Shown in pieces: positions 1-5,552 of a DNA stretch of 6,179 bases; the first letter of the stretch is position 1; every line of letters begins with the position of its first letter. The translations under genes and the position numbers were made by a program. The notes beneath the pieces are model-generated. The model was given only the letters and a program-made list of their open reading frames with translations. It was not told the origin of the DNA and ran no database searches. Location of the stretch: the NCBI GenBank assembly GCA_030430345.1, contig JAUIFT010000190.1, positions 1 through 6,179 on the forward strand, read 5' to 3'. The DNA comes from Calditrichia bacterium. GTDB taxonomy: Bacteria > Calditrichota > Calditrichia > RBG-13-44-9 > J042.

Positions 1-983
1 AGATCGTAAAGACCAGGCGCATCGGACCCCATCAAGACAATTTTGTCCTTAAAGATACTCAGGGCATTGGATTGGGCCTGGGTTTCATAAATTTCGTTCA
101 ATAGCGAATAGAAAGAAATATAACGGTAAGTTTGATAGGGACCGAGGTAATGGATCAACATCCGGCCTTTGTTATCGACGGGAATCTTGACGGTTTCACC
201 ATTTCTCCGCAGTACATCGACGGTGCCATTATCGCTGTCATAGTTGATTTCCTGCGCGTTCAAATGCTGCAGGATGATTCCAAATGCAAAAGTCGGGTAG
301 ATATTTTCGTTGAAACGGATGAAGAGTGAGATGCGCCGGATGATATCATCATCGTCGGGCAACAGATTGACGGCACCGATGCCGCTGCCGGCGTTCATCA
401 ATGCGGGGAAGTTCGGTTCAAATCGTTCGAAAGCGGGAATGCGATAATTCAGATCATTGATGCGCTTGATAAACCGCGGTACTTCCAGCCCTTCCGGCTC
501 GGCAGCCATCGGATCCAGAAAACTGTTTGGATCGGACTGCGTCATAACCATCGCGTTGAAGACATCTTCATAAGAACGCACGGCTGCGACAAAACGCTCA
601 TCTTCAGCGGGAAAACGTTTGCTTTTATCGAAGAGGATATCCATCCCGACGATGCCGGCATCAGCTTCTTTGAGGATGTCCAGTGCCTTTGCCCACTCCG
701 TGCGGGACCATTGATAAAAAGAGCCGAGCTCATTCAGGCTGCGGCCATCAACGGAGACAATGACAACGTCCAGACTGTCCCGGTTAAAATTGCCATTGGT
801 AGTATAATTGGGATATTTAGCGGGTTCAATAAGCTTACGAACGCGCCAATCATAGGATGCGGCTTCGAAGCGATATAAAAATCCCTTCGAAATTCCCACG
901 GTGAACAGGAAGAAAATTATTGTTCCTGCGATAATTCCGGAGAAAATTCCGCGTGATAATCTCCCGGACCATCTTTGTAGCAT
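1..983 (-). CDS. CHASE2-domain membrane sensor protein, C-terminus beyond window
   Basis: The minus-strand reading frame opens with ATG at 983-981 and stays open to the window edge (327 full codons), so only the N-terminal part is present. Residues 11-31 form one hydrophobic membrane segment (GIIAGTIIFFLFTVGI). The rest matches CHASE2, an extracytoplasmic sensor domain of unknown ligand: YDWRVR near residue 44, VVIVSVDGRSLNELG (73-87), WSRTEWAKALDIL (92-104), IVGMDILFD (111-119), a G-AVN-L-DDDD-IRRI block (203-218), IHYLGPYQTYRYI (277-289) and FKDKIVLMGSDAPGLYD (311-327). In known proteins CHASE2 is followed by further membrane helices and a cytoplasmic output such as an adenylate/guanylate cyclase, histidine kinase or GGDEF domain; which one applies here cannot be seen. 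The start is supported by AAGAGG five bases upstream and by an in-frame TAA just before it. It lies 9 bases after the aminotransferase gene, so the two are probably co-transcribed. The domain call is firm; the function is not. Confidence 0.92.
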   Translation of the reverse strand, partial: MLQRWSGRLSRGIFSGIIAGTIIFFLFTVGISKGFLYRFEAASYDWRVRKLIEPAKYPNYTTNGNFNRDSLDVVIVSVDGRSLNELGSFYQWSRTEWAKALDILKEADAGIVGMDILFDKSKRFPAEDERFVAAVRSYEDVFNAMVMTQSDPNSFLDPMAAEPEGLEVPRFIKRINDLNYRIPAFERFEPNFPALMNAGSGIGAVNLLPDDDDIIRRISLFIRFNENIYPTFAFGIILQHLNAQEINYDSDNGTVDVLRRNGETVKIPVDNKGRMLIHYLGPYQTYRYISFYSLLNEIYETQAQSNALSIFKDKIVLMGSDAPGLYD

Positions 984-988
984 AGAAG

Positions 989-994
989 CCTCTT
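989..994 (-). promoter_or_regulatory. Ribosome binding site of the CHASE2 gene
   Basis: AAGAGG on the minus strand lies five bases before the ATG at 983 and overlaps the TAA stop of the preceding aminotransferase gene (995-993). The overlap suggests that ribosomes finishing the upstream gene could restart on the CHASE2 gene. Confidence 0.65.
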
Positions 995-2168
995 ATCGAG
1001 CGTGATCAAACGTAATCATCAGTTCCATCAAACAATCAATGTCTTCTTCCGTGTTGTAAAAATGCGGCGCGACCCGTATAAATCCATTTCTAACGGACAC
1101 ATGTACGCCTTTGTCTTTCAAATATACCGCCAGTGCTTCTGCATTGCTGTGATGAAAGCTAACAATGCCAGCCCGATATTTTCTCTCCAGCGGTGTGTAT
1201 ATATAATACTCATGTTCTTGTAAACGATCAATAAGGTAATCTGTTAAACGGTAAATTGTCTCTTCAATATTTTTCAGTCCCGCCTCAAGGAACATTTCCA
1301 AAGAGGCAATCGCACCGGCAATACCGGCCACATTTACCATTCCCGGCTCAAAGCGCTCGGCAGTTGGCAAATATTTCAGCTTATAATCGAAGAATTCCCA
1401 GGAATCATCCACCGACAGCCAGCCGGGCGCCATTGGGTCGATATCGTCAAAAATGCGCGGGGCAATATACATAAAAGCGGTGCCTAAAGGCCACATCAAC
1501 CATTTTTGACCACCGCAGGACAAGAAGTCGATCATGCAATCTTCCACATCAATTTGCACGGCACCGATTCCCTGAATGCCATCCACACAAAAAATGATAT
1601 CATTTTCCCGGCAAAGCTGGCCGATTTTTTTCAGTTCGCATTTAAATCCATTCAGAAACTGAACATAACTGATCGAAAGCACGCGGGTTTCCGGGCGGAT
1701 TTGCGCGGCGATATCCGCCAGCTCAATTCGGCCATTGCGATGCTTTACATAGTCGATCGCCACTCCCTGCGATTCCAGATGGAGGAACGGATAGATATTC
1801 GAAGGAAATTCGAAGTCGTTTAATAAAACCCGGTCTCCAGCCTGCCAGGAAACTCCCCGGGTGAGCCAGTTTAATCCCATAGATGTATTTTCCGTAAAAG
1901 CGACATAATCCGGATTTACATTTATCAGCTGCCCGATCAATTGCTTGAAGCGCGCTTTATCCTCGGGCATATTCGGCCAATATTCAACGTTCTCATAAGT
2001 ACGATTGAATTGATAGCGCTGAATTGCCTGCAAAGAACGATTATGTAAAGGAGATAATGCGGCGTGGTTTAAATACACACGGGATTCCGTATGCGGAAAA
2101 TAGGTGCGATAGGTACTAAGATTTTTTTGGAGTGTCGGTCTTTTGCTGTCAATCATAACATTTTCCAT
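993..2168 (-). CDS. Class V aminotransferase-fold PLP-dependent enzyme
   Basis: This 391-residue cytoplasmic protein is of normal family length and belongs to the class V aminotransferases (the COG0520-type group with SufS/CsdA, isopenicillin N epimerase and kynureninase-like enzymes). Visible landmarks are the N-terminal YLNHAALSPL (32-41), ENTSMGLN (93-100) for cofactor phosphate binding, the VDGIQGIGAV strand with Asp196 expected to contact the pyridine nitrogen, and GGQKWLMWPLGTAFMY (219-234) with Lys222 as the likely Schiff-base lysine. ERFEPGMVNVAG (271-282) and the C-terminal VRNGFIRVAPHFYNTEEDID (359-378), with Arg365 as likely carboxylate binder, complete the fold. The C-terminal region lacks a cysteine where SufS-type desulfurases carry theirs, so a Suf desulfurase role is unlikely; the substrate cannot be named. 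The ATG at 2168 has a weak AGCAGG five bases upstream; an ATG four codons later (2156) is an alternative. It is the first gene of a probable two-gene operon with the CHASE2 gene. Confidence 0.94.
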   Translation of the reverse strand: MENVMIDSKRPTLQKNLSTYRTYFPHTESRVYLNHAALSPLHNRSLQAIQRYQFNRTYENVEYWPNMPEDKARFKQLIGQLINVNPDYVAFTENTSMGLNWLTRGVSWQAGDRVLLNDFEFPSNIYPFLHLESQGVAIDYVKHRNGRIELADIAAQIRPETRVLSISYVQFLNGFKCELKKIGQLCRENDIIFCVDGIQGIGAVQIDVEDCMIDFLSCGGQKWLMWPLGTAFMYIAPRIFDDIDPMAPGWLSVDDSWEFFDYKLKYLPTAERFEPGMVNVAGIAGAIASLEMFLEAGLKNIEETIYRLTDYLIDRLQEHEYYIYTPLERKYRAGIVSFHHSNAEALAVYLKDKGVHVSVRNGFIRVAPHFYNTEEDIDCLMELMITFDHAR

Positions 2169-2202
2169 ACTAGCCTGCTAACGGTAGAATTGCGATTACA
2201 GC

Positions 2203-2214
2203 GAGATTTATCTC
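2203..2214. repeat. 12-base palindrome GAGAT-TT-ATCTC near the aminotransferase start
   Basis: Perfect five-base arms flank two central bases, ending 35 bases upstream of the aminotransferase ATG. The site is plausible for a dimeric repressor or as a small leader hairpin. Short palindromes in AT-rich DNA also arise by chance, so the structure is certain but its function is not. Confidence 0.3.
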
Positions 2215-2275
2215 TGACAAATAGCTCGGATAGAAAAATTCTGGCATGCATTCAGGGAGATGCCGACCTCCTGTC

Positions 2276-2310
2276 GATCGCTGACGCCGGCCGGAAACCG
2301 GGCTGCGATC
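2276..2310 (-). other. GC-rich stem-loop in the aminotransferase leader
   Basis: On the minus strand GATCGC (2310-2305) pairs perfectly with GCGATC (2281-2276). A small CCGG-TTT-CCGG hairpin lies inside. There is no U-tract after it, so it is not an intrinsic terminator. It starts about 140 bases before the aminotransferase start and is much more GC-rich than the sequence around it. Confidence 0.35.
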
Positions 2311-2351
2311 CCCTACTCCAAAAAATATTAAATGCCAATCCTTCAATTCTA

Positions 2352-2370
2352 GTTTGTTGTCAAAACAAAC
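2352..2370. repeat. Perfect 7-5-7 inverted repeat, operator candidate
   Basis: Arms GTTTGTT and AACAAAC flank a five-base centre, about 185 bases upstream of the aminotransferase start. On the minus strand the centre and the start of the second arm spell TTGACA, the sigma-70 -35 consensus. A repressor bound here would cover such a promoter element. No matching -10 hexamer sits at the normal distance, which weakens the promoter reading. Confidence 0.35.
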
Positions 2371-2515
2371 CCGCTTCTTTATTTCCCAAGGGGATAAATA
2401 TAACCGGACCGGAATAACCTGGTTTGTGTATCGTCACTGAACTTAAAAAACAAGTTTTTATTTTTTCCGTGTTTATCAGCGGCAAATGCAGAAAAAACAG
2501 CTATTTTCAGAATAA

Positions 2516-2535
2516 TCCCCTTCATTTGAAGGGGA
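2516..2535 (-). other. 8-bp stem-loop after the TPR gene, possible second terminator
   Basis: TCCCCTTC pairs with GAAGGGGA around a four-base loop. On the minus strand it is followed by TTATT, a poor U-tract. It lies 14 bases beyond the stronger terminator of the TPR gene, so it may be a backup terminator or a 3'-end-stabilising hairpin. It could equally belong to the leader of the next operon. Confidence 0.4.
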
Positions 2536-2548
2536 AAATCAAACGTTC

Positions 2549-2573
2549 AAAAATTAGCCGGGATTGGCCCGGC
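2549..2573 (-). terminator. Intrinsic terminator of the TPR gene
   Basis: Six bases after the TPR stop codon, GCCGGG pairs with CCCGGC around a five-base loop. The stem is entirely G-C and is followed by TAATTTTT on the minus strand. The position right behind the stop and the U-run make a standard rho-independent terminator, although the stem is short. It separates the TPR gene from the aminotransferase operon. Confidence 0.72.
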
Positions 2574-2579
2574 GGAGGA

Positions 2580-4202
2580 TTATATGTTCTCGATTTCCTC
2601 TTCCTGAAGGATATTGCCAATATTCGCATTCATTTCCTTCATAATTCGTTCGGCCTGGCGTGCTGAATAAAAACTGATCTCGTGCAGCATCAGTTCCGGA
2701 GGAAGGGCCGATTTTTGCCAGCGCCAATGAAGGCCATCCTGTCCCCTGGCAACCTGCTTCAGGCGGGAATTTCCCCGGCCGATCAATTGGGCAATATTCA
2801 CATGTACCGGCTTATCATCGATCGTTACGGTTACCACAACATAATCTTCCTGAAATTTACGCGGTTCGAAAGAGACCGGATGATCGCAAAAAGACTCGAA
2901 GAGGAAGTAGATATGCAATGCAAAGATCCACACCGGGTAAGCTGCCTCCAGATCTTCCTGGTGAAATGGGGGAATCTGATTTTTCTTTTTACGTTCGTTG
3001 TAGATCAAATTCCACAAGTCGGCCGGGTTGGGGATTTTATTGTGAATGGCGACCTGGCTAATAAAAATTTCCAGGGCATAGGCCGGTAATTTATCGCAAG
3101 TAAGATCTTCGATGTCCGAGTGAGCTAAGTTCAGGTTTTCTACATGATCGATAAATTCCTGATAACCGAATTCGCAAATGGCCAGCCAATTCTTCTTTTT
3201 CCCAATGCTGCGGAGATAGTTAAAAAGGACAATGGGATTTTCATGGGTTTGCAATACCTGCTGCACCAATTGGCGCCAGGTGTCCAGACGATCGTGCACA
3301 ATGAAATAGTTCTCCAACACGTTACGCACTTCCACATCGGTGGAATCCTGCAAGAACAAAAGGCGGAATTGCTCTGCACTCTCTTCTAAAAGTCCCATCT
3401 GCAATTGCAGAAAAGCGGAGCGTTTCCGCCAATAATAATCTTCCGGATGTTTTTCAAGAATCTTGCTAACTTCCAGCAGTGCTTCCGAAAAATTTTCCCG
3501 CTGAATCAAAAAGTCGATATCAATTTCGTAATGATCATTTTCGTTAAGTTCCGCAACGCCGGGCACGGATAAAAGCAGTATTTGATAGACCTCGGCGGGT
3601 TTCTTTTTCCCGCTTTGATTGGATAGTCTCAGGTAGGCTTTTACCAGATTTTTATTCCCGGGATCGTTCATGATGGCATCGCGCATCTTATTGAATGCGC
3701 CGGGGTTATTACCAGTTTGCAGCAGTGCCTCAGCCTCATATTCAGCAAATAAATACGGCTCATTGGTTAAGCCCTGGTATTTTTCGATGAGCTTCAGCAC
3801 CAGGGATGTATCCTGAAATCCCATTAACAAGGGGATCAGGCGATTGAGGATATAAATATCTTTCGGAGACTTTTTCAGGGCGGAATTATAGTCGTAGATA
3901 GCACGCGTCAAGTTGCCATTGTCTTCATGGATTTTTCCACGCATAAAGTAAGGGAAATTTAAACCGGAGTTGTGCTTGATTAACTTGTTGGCAACATCCA
4001 TCGCTTTGCCGGGCATGTCCAGTTTAACATATAGGTTAACCAGCCGGCTCAACAAAAACGGATGATTGGGCAATTTTTCCAATGCGACCAGTAAGGTATC
4101 TTCAGCTTTTCGATATAGCTGTGATTCCTGAAATTCTTTAGATAACGCCAAATAGGTTCTGGCAATTTCCATCATGGGGACTTGCTTAACGATTGATTCC
4201 AT
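2580..4202 (-). CDS. Tetratricopeptide repeat protein of unknown function
   Basis: This 540-residue protein has no signal peptide or clear membrane helix, so it is probably cytoplasmic. The N-terminal and central parts are helical TPR repeats, best seen at about residues 14-47, 48-79, 84-117 (YFMRGKIHEDNGNLTRAIYD and on), 152-185, 224-257 and 258-291, with the usual small-residue/aromatic spacing and Pro near repeat ends. TPR arrays hold protein partners; the partner here is unknown. After residue 300 the repeats fade. Residues 421-540 look like a separate domain: a hydrophobic stretch (VWIFALHIYFLFESF), a strand-rich part (YVVVTVTIDDKPVHVNI), a basic patch (GRGNSRLKQVARG), then an acidic helical tail ending EEEIENI. 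I do not recognise this C-terminal part. The ATG at 4202 has AAGGGA ten bases upstream, slightly far; adjacent ATGs at codons 10-11 have no better site. It lies between two terminators and is apparently transcribed alone. Confidence 0.92.
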   Translation of the reverse strand: MESIVKQVPMMEIARTYLALSKEFQESQLYRKAEDTLLVALEKLPNHPFLLSRLVNLYVKLDMPGKAMDVANKLIKHNSGLNFPYFMRGKIHEDNGNLTRAIYDYNSALKKSPKDIYILNRLIPLLMGFQDTSLVLKLIEKYQGLTNEPYLFAEYEAEALLQTGNNPGAFNKMRDAIMNDPGNKNLVKAYLRLSNQSGKKKPAEVYQILLLSVPGVAELNENDHYEIDIDFLIQRENFSEALLEVSKILEKHPEDYYWRKRSAFLQLQMGLLEESAEQFRLLFLQDSTDVEVRNVLENYFIVHDRLDTWRQLVQQVLQTHENPIVLFNYLRSIGKKKNWLAICEFGYQEFIDHVENLNLAHSDIEDLTCDKLPAYALEIFISQVAIHNKIPNPADLWNLIYNERKKKNQIPPFHQEDLEAAYPVWIFALHIYFLFESFCDHPVSFEPRKFQEDYVVVTVTIDDKPVHVNIAQLIGRGNSRLKQVARGQDGLHWRWQKSALPPELMLHEISFYSARQAERIMKEMNANIGNILQEEEIENI

Positions 4203-4427
4203 TCCTAACTATTCCCTTATATTTCTAATTCCCTGAAATATCTGTAATGAGATATCACCTCTCCAAATGAGGATGAAGCTCTGAATATTTTTTGATATAG
4301 ACCGAAAGCGGTTGGTGAGTCATAAATCAGAACATATTGCCTGCTGGACAGACAGTTTAATTGATTGCCCTAATTTATGCGATAATAGCGGAGTATATTT
4401 GATGATTTCCCCAAAAACAGATATGCG
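4203..4427 (-). other. Intergenic region carrying the TPR gene's promoter and leader
   Basis: Between the cdsA terminator and the TPR start are 225 AT-rich bases without a supportable gene. Because a strong terminator closes cdsA, the TPR promoter should lie here. The best hexamer pair I can find on the minus strand is weak: ATGACT near 4320 with TATATC about 18 bases on, each matching consensus at four of six positions. I do not call it as a promoter. Confidence 0.4.
4238..4255. repeat. 6-6-6 inverted repeat in the TPR gene leader
   Basis: ATATCT and AGATAT are perfect inverted arms around six bases, ending 35 bases upstream of the TPR start codon. It could be an operator or a weak leader hairpin. 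It is AT-rich and short, so chance is a real alternative. Confidence 0.28.
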
Positions 4428-4478
4428 AAAAAAAACTTTCCGGAGAACATTCAGCTTCCCGCTGAAAAATCATCTCCG
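4428..4478 (-). terminator. Strong composite intrinsic terminator of cdsA
   Basis: Fifteen bases after the cdsA stop, CGGAGA (4478-4473) pairs with TCTCCG (4446-4441). Nested inside, TTCAGC pairs with GCTGAA around a five-base GGGAA loop. The two stacked six-base stems are followed after five bases by eight uridines (4435-4428). This is the clearest terminator in the window and isolates cdsA from the TPR gene. Confidence 0.85.
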
Positions 4479-4493
4479 ATTATTTTCAGAAAT

Positions 4494-5321
4494 TTACCAT
4501 AGCTGGGCGAGGGTCCAAAGACAGGGTGATACAAATATGATCGAGTCAAACCGGTCCAAAAAACCACCATGCCCCGGCAGCAATGCGGAGGTATCCTTGA
4601 CCCCGGCATCACGCTTAAAACGGGATTCTACCAGGTCTCCCAGTTGCCCAACAGTGCCGACGATAGCACCGGAAACGGCCGCAAATTCCAGAGACATTTC
4701 CGGCAAAAACAATTTGCCAAACCCAACAAAACTAAGCACGCCAAAAATAAATCCCCACGCAGCGCCCTCAATTGTTTTATTCGGGCTGACATTGGGGGCG
4801 AGCTTATGTTTCCCCATCAGGCGGCCGCCGAAATAGGCCGCGGTATCACAGACCCAAATGGCGGCGAACATTACTACAATAAACCAACCTCCCGCATGGG
4901 CATCTCCCCCACTGGCGGCGGGCTGCCAGCTTTCAAAATTCATCCGGAGCAAGAGCAATGAGGATAACAGCAGCGGTATATAGACAAAACCGCTAATAGT
5001 ATAAACGGTGTTGGCACTGGCCATTTCTTTCGGAGGACGCAGGTGCCAGATCAGGAAAAACACGGTGGAAAGCAACACCATCATTTGCCAGTATTGGGGA
5101 AACAGAAAGGTTAGGGCAAGGAACAGTGAACCGGCAATAACTCCCGGTAGGCGATAGGCATATACATTTTTTTCTTCAAATATTTTATAGAATTCCCACA
5201 GCGCCAATACATTGACAATGACGACAAACGCAAGAAAAAAATATCCGCCCATATAACATATATAAACCAACAGTGGAATGCCCCACAACGCCACACTAAT
5301 TCTTTTCATCAGATCTTTCAC
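4494..5321 (-). CDS. cdsA: Phosphatidate cytidylyltransferase (CDP-diglyceride synthase)
   Basis: CdsA is an inner-membrane enzyme that makes CDP-diacylglycerol from CTP and phosphatidic acid, the branch point to phosphatidylglycerol, phosphatidylethanolamine and cardiolipin. From the start chosen here it has 275 residues, close to the usual family length. Several hydrophobic segments are seen, at roughly residues 8-26, 28-45, 60-75, 80-92, 108-125, 147-165, 187-203 and 214-226. The family signature lies near the C-terminus at about 233-259: S-x-F-K-R-x4-K-D, then L-P-G-H-G-G-x-x-D-R-x-D, a complete match. The preceding block WVCDTAAYFGGRLMGKHK...SPNKTIEG is also typical. Two GTG starts compete. 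The outer one (5327) directly abuts the Shine-Dalgarno site, which is physically unlikely, whereas GTG at 5321 lies five bases after AAGGAG and is preferred. cdsA often sits next to uppS and dxr; neither is visible here. It is closed by its own terminator. Confidence 0.96.
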   Translation of the reverse strand: MKDLMKRISVALWGIPLLVYICYMGGYFFLAFVVIVNVLALWEFYKIFEEKNVYAYRLPGVIAGSLFLALTFLFPQYWQMMVLLSTVFFLIWHLRPPKEMASANTVYTISGFVYIPLLLSSLLLLRMNFESWQPAASGGDAHAGGWFIVVMFAAIWVCDTAAYFGGRLMGKHKLAPNVSPNKTIEGAAWGFIFGVLSFVGFGKLFLPEMSLEFAAVSGAIVGTVGQLGDLVESRFKRDAGVKDTSALLPGHGGFLDRFDSIIFVSPCLWTLAQLW

Positions 5322-5326
5322 ACGCA

Positions 5327-5332
5327 CTCCTT
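5327..5332 (-). promoter_or_regulatory. Ribosome binding site that decides the cdsA start
   Basis: AAGGAG, a near-perfect Shine-Dalgarno sequence, ends five bases before GTG at 5321. It overlaps the upstream GTG at 5327, so that codon cannot be the normal start. The next ATG (5309) is 17 bases away, which is too far. The site therefore favours a 275-residue CdsA starting at 5321. Confidence 0.75.
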
Positions 5333-5552
5333 CAACAGTCTACTGTTACCTCACACCAGTTAACCGCAGAATATACGCAATCAGGGGGAAAAAACCTCTG
5401 GACAATAATAATTCAGTTGCAATGGCAGTGAAAGGAAATCATCAACGGCTAATGCTATAATGCCAACCTGAATCTTTCCTGCGACTGTCTGGTGCTACTG
5501 CCACTAAACATGCTGGGAGCTAGTAATCAATTTTATGTACAGAGGATATAAA
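5333..5552 (-). other. Intergenic region between the response regulator gene and cdsA
   Basis: These 220 bases hold no supportable gene. No hairpin with a U-tract follows the regulator's stop codon, so a terminator is not visible and read-through into cdsA is possible. I found no well-spaced -35/-10 pair for a separate cdsA promoter either. The only distinct element is the palindrome next to the cdsA start. Confidence 0.4.
5334..5347. repeat. Palindrome AACAGT-CT-ACTGTT beside the cdsA ribosome binding site
   Basis: Perfect six-base arms flank two bases, ending one base before the AAGGAG site of cdsA. As RNA it could form a five-base stem with a four-base loop touching the ribosome site. As DNA it resembles a small operator. 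Its placement suggests control of cdsA translation or transcription, but nothing here proves it. Confidence 0.35.

Larger units (their letters stand above)
2169..2548 (-). other. Inverted-repeat-rich intergenic leader upstream of the aminotransferase operon
   Basis: About 380 bases separate the TPR gene's terminator from the aminotransferase start, and no convincing gene was found. The stretch must hold the operon's promoter, but no good paired -35/-10 was found: a perfect TTGACA (2363-2358) has no TATAAT-like hexamer at 16-18 bases. Listed in transcription order, it contains an 8-bp hairpin (2535-2516), an AT-rich palindrome AAAAAC-AA-GTTTTT (2446-2459), a 7-5-7 inverted repeat (2352-2370), a GATCGC...GCGATC stem enclosing CCGG-TTT-CCGG (2310-2276), a GGAG/CTCC stem holding AGGAGGT (2272-2256) and a palindrome GAGAT-TT-ATCTC (2203-2214). 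It matches no riboswitch class I can recall. Confidence 0.5.

Noticed and set aside
542..733. A 63-codon minus-strand frame inside the CHASE2 gene
   Set aside because: It lies in another frame of the same strand, wholly within the CHASE2 coding sequence, whose motifs are unmistakable.
993..2168. Naming the aminotransferase sufS, csdA or iscS
   Set aside because: The C-terminal region (VRNGFIRVAPHFYNT) lacks the catalytic cysteine of those desulfurases, and no Suf or Isc partner gene is nearby.
2091..2417. A 108-codon plus-strand frame running from the aminotransferase gene into the intergenic region
   Set aside because: It has no recognisable motifs and is partly antisense to the aminotransferase. 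Its intergenic part coincides with inverted repeats that explain the sequence better.
2424..2666. An 80-codon plus-strand frame across the TPR gene's end
   Set aside because: It crosses both hairpins behind the TPR gene and the TPR coding sequence itself. Its composition is low in complexity (Lys/Phe rich) and no family is recognised.
4312..4836. A 174-codon plus-strand frame opposite cdsA, starting with TTG in the intergenic gap
   Set aside because: Two thirds of it is antisense to the firmly identified cdsA and includes that gene's signature region. It has no recognisable protein pattern, a rare start codon and no clear ribosome site.
5383..5402. CAGGGG...CCTCTG stem in the gap before cdsA as a terminator for the response regulator
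   Set aside because: On the minus strand the stem has a mismatch and is followed by ATTGCG, not by a U-tract. It also lies about 150 bases past the stop codon.
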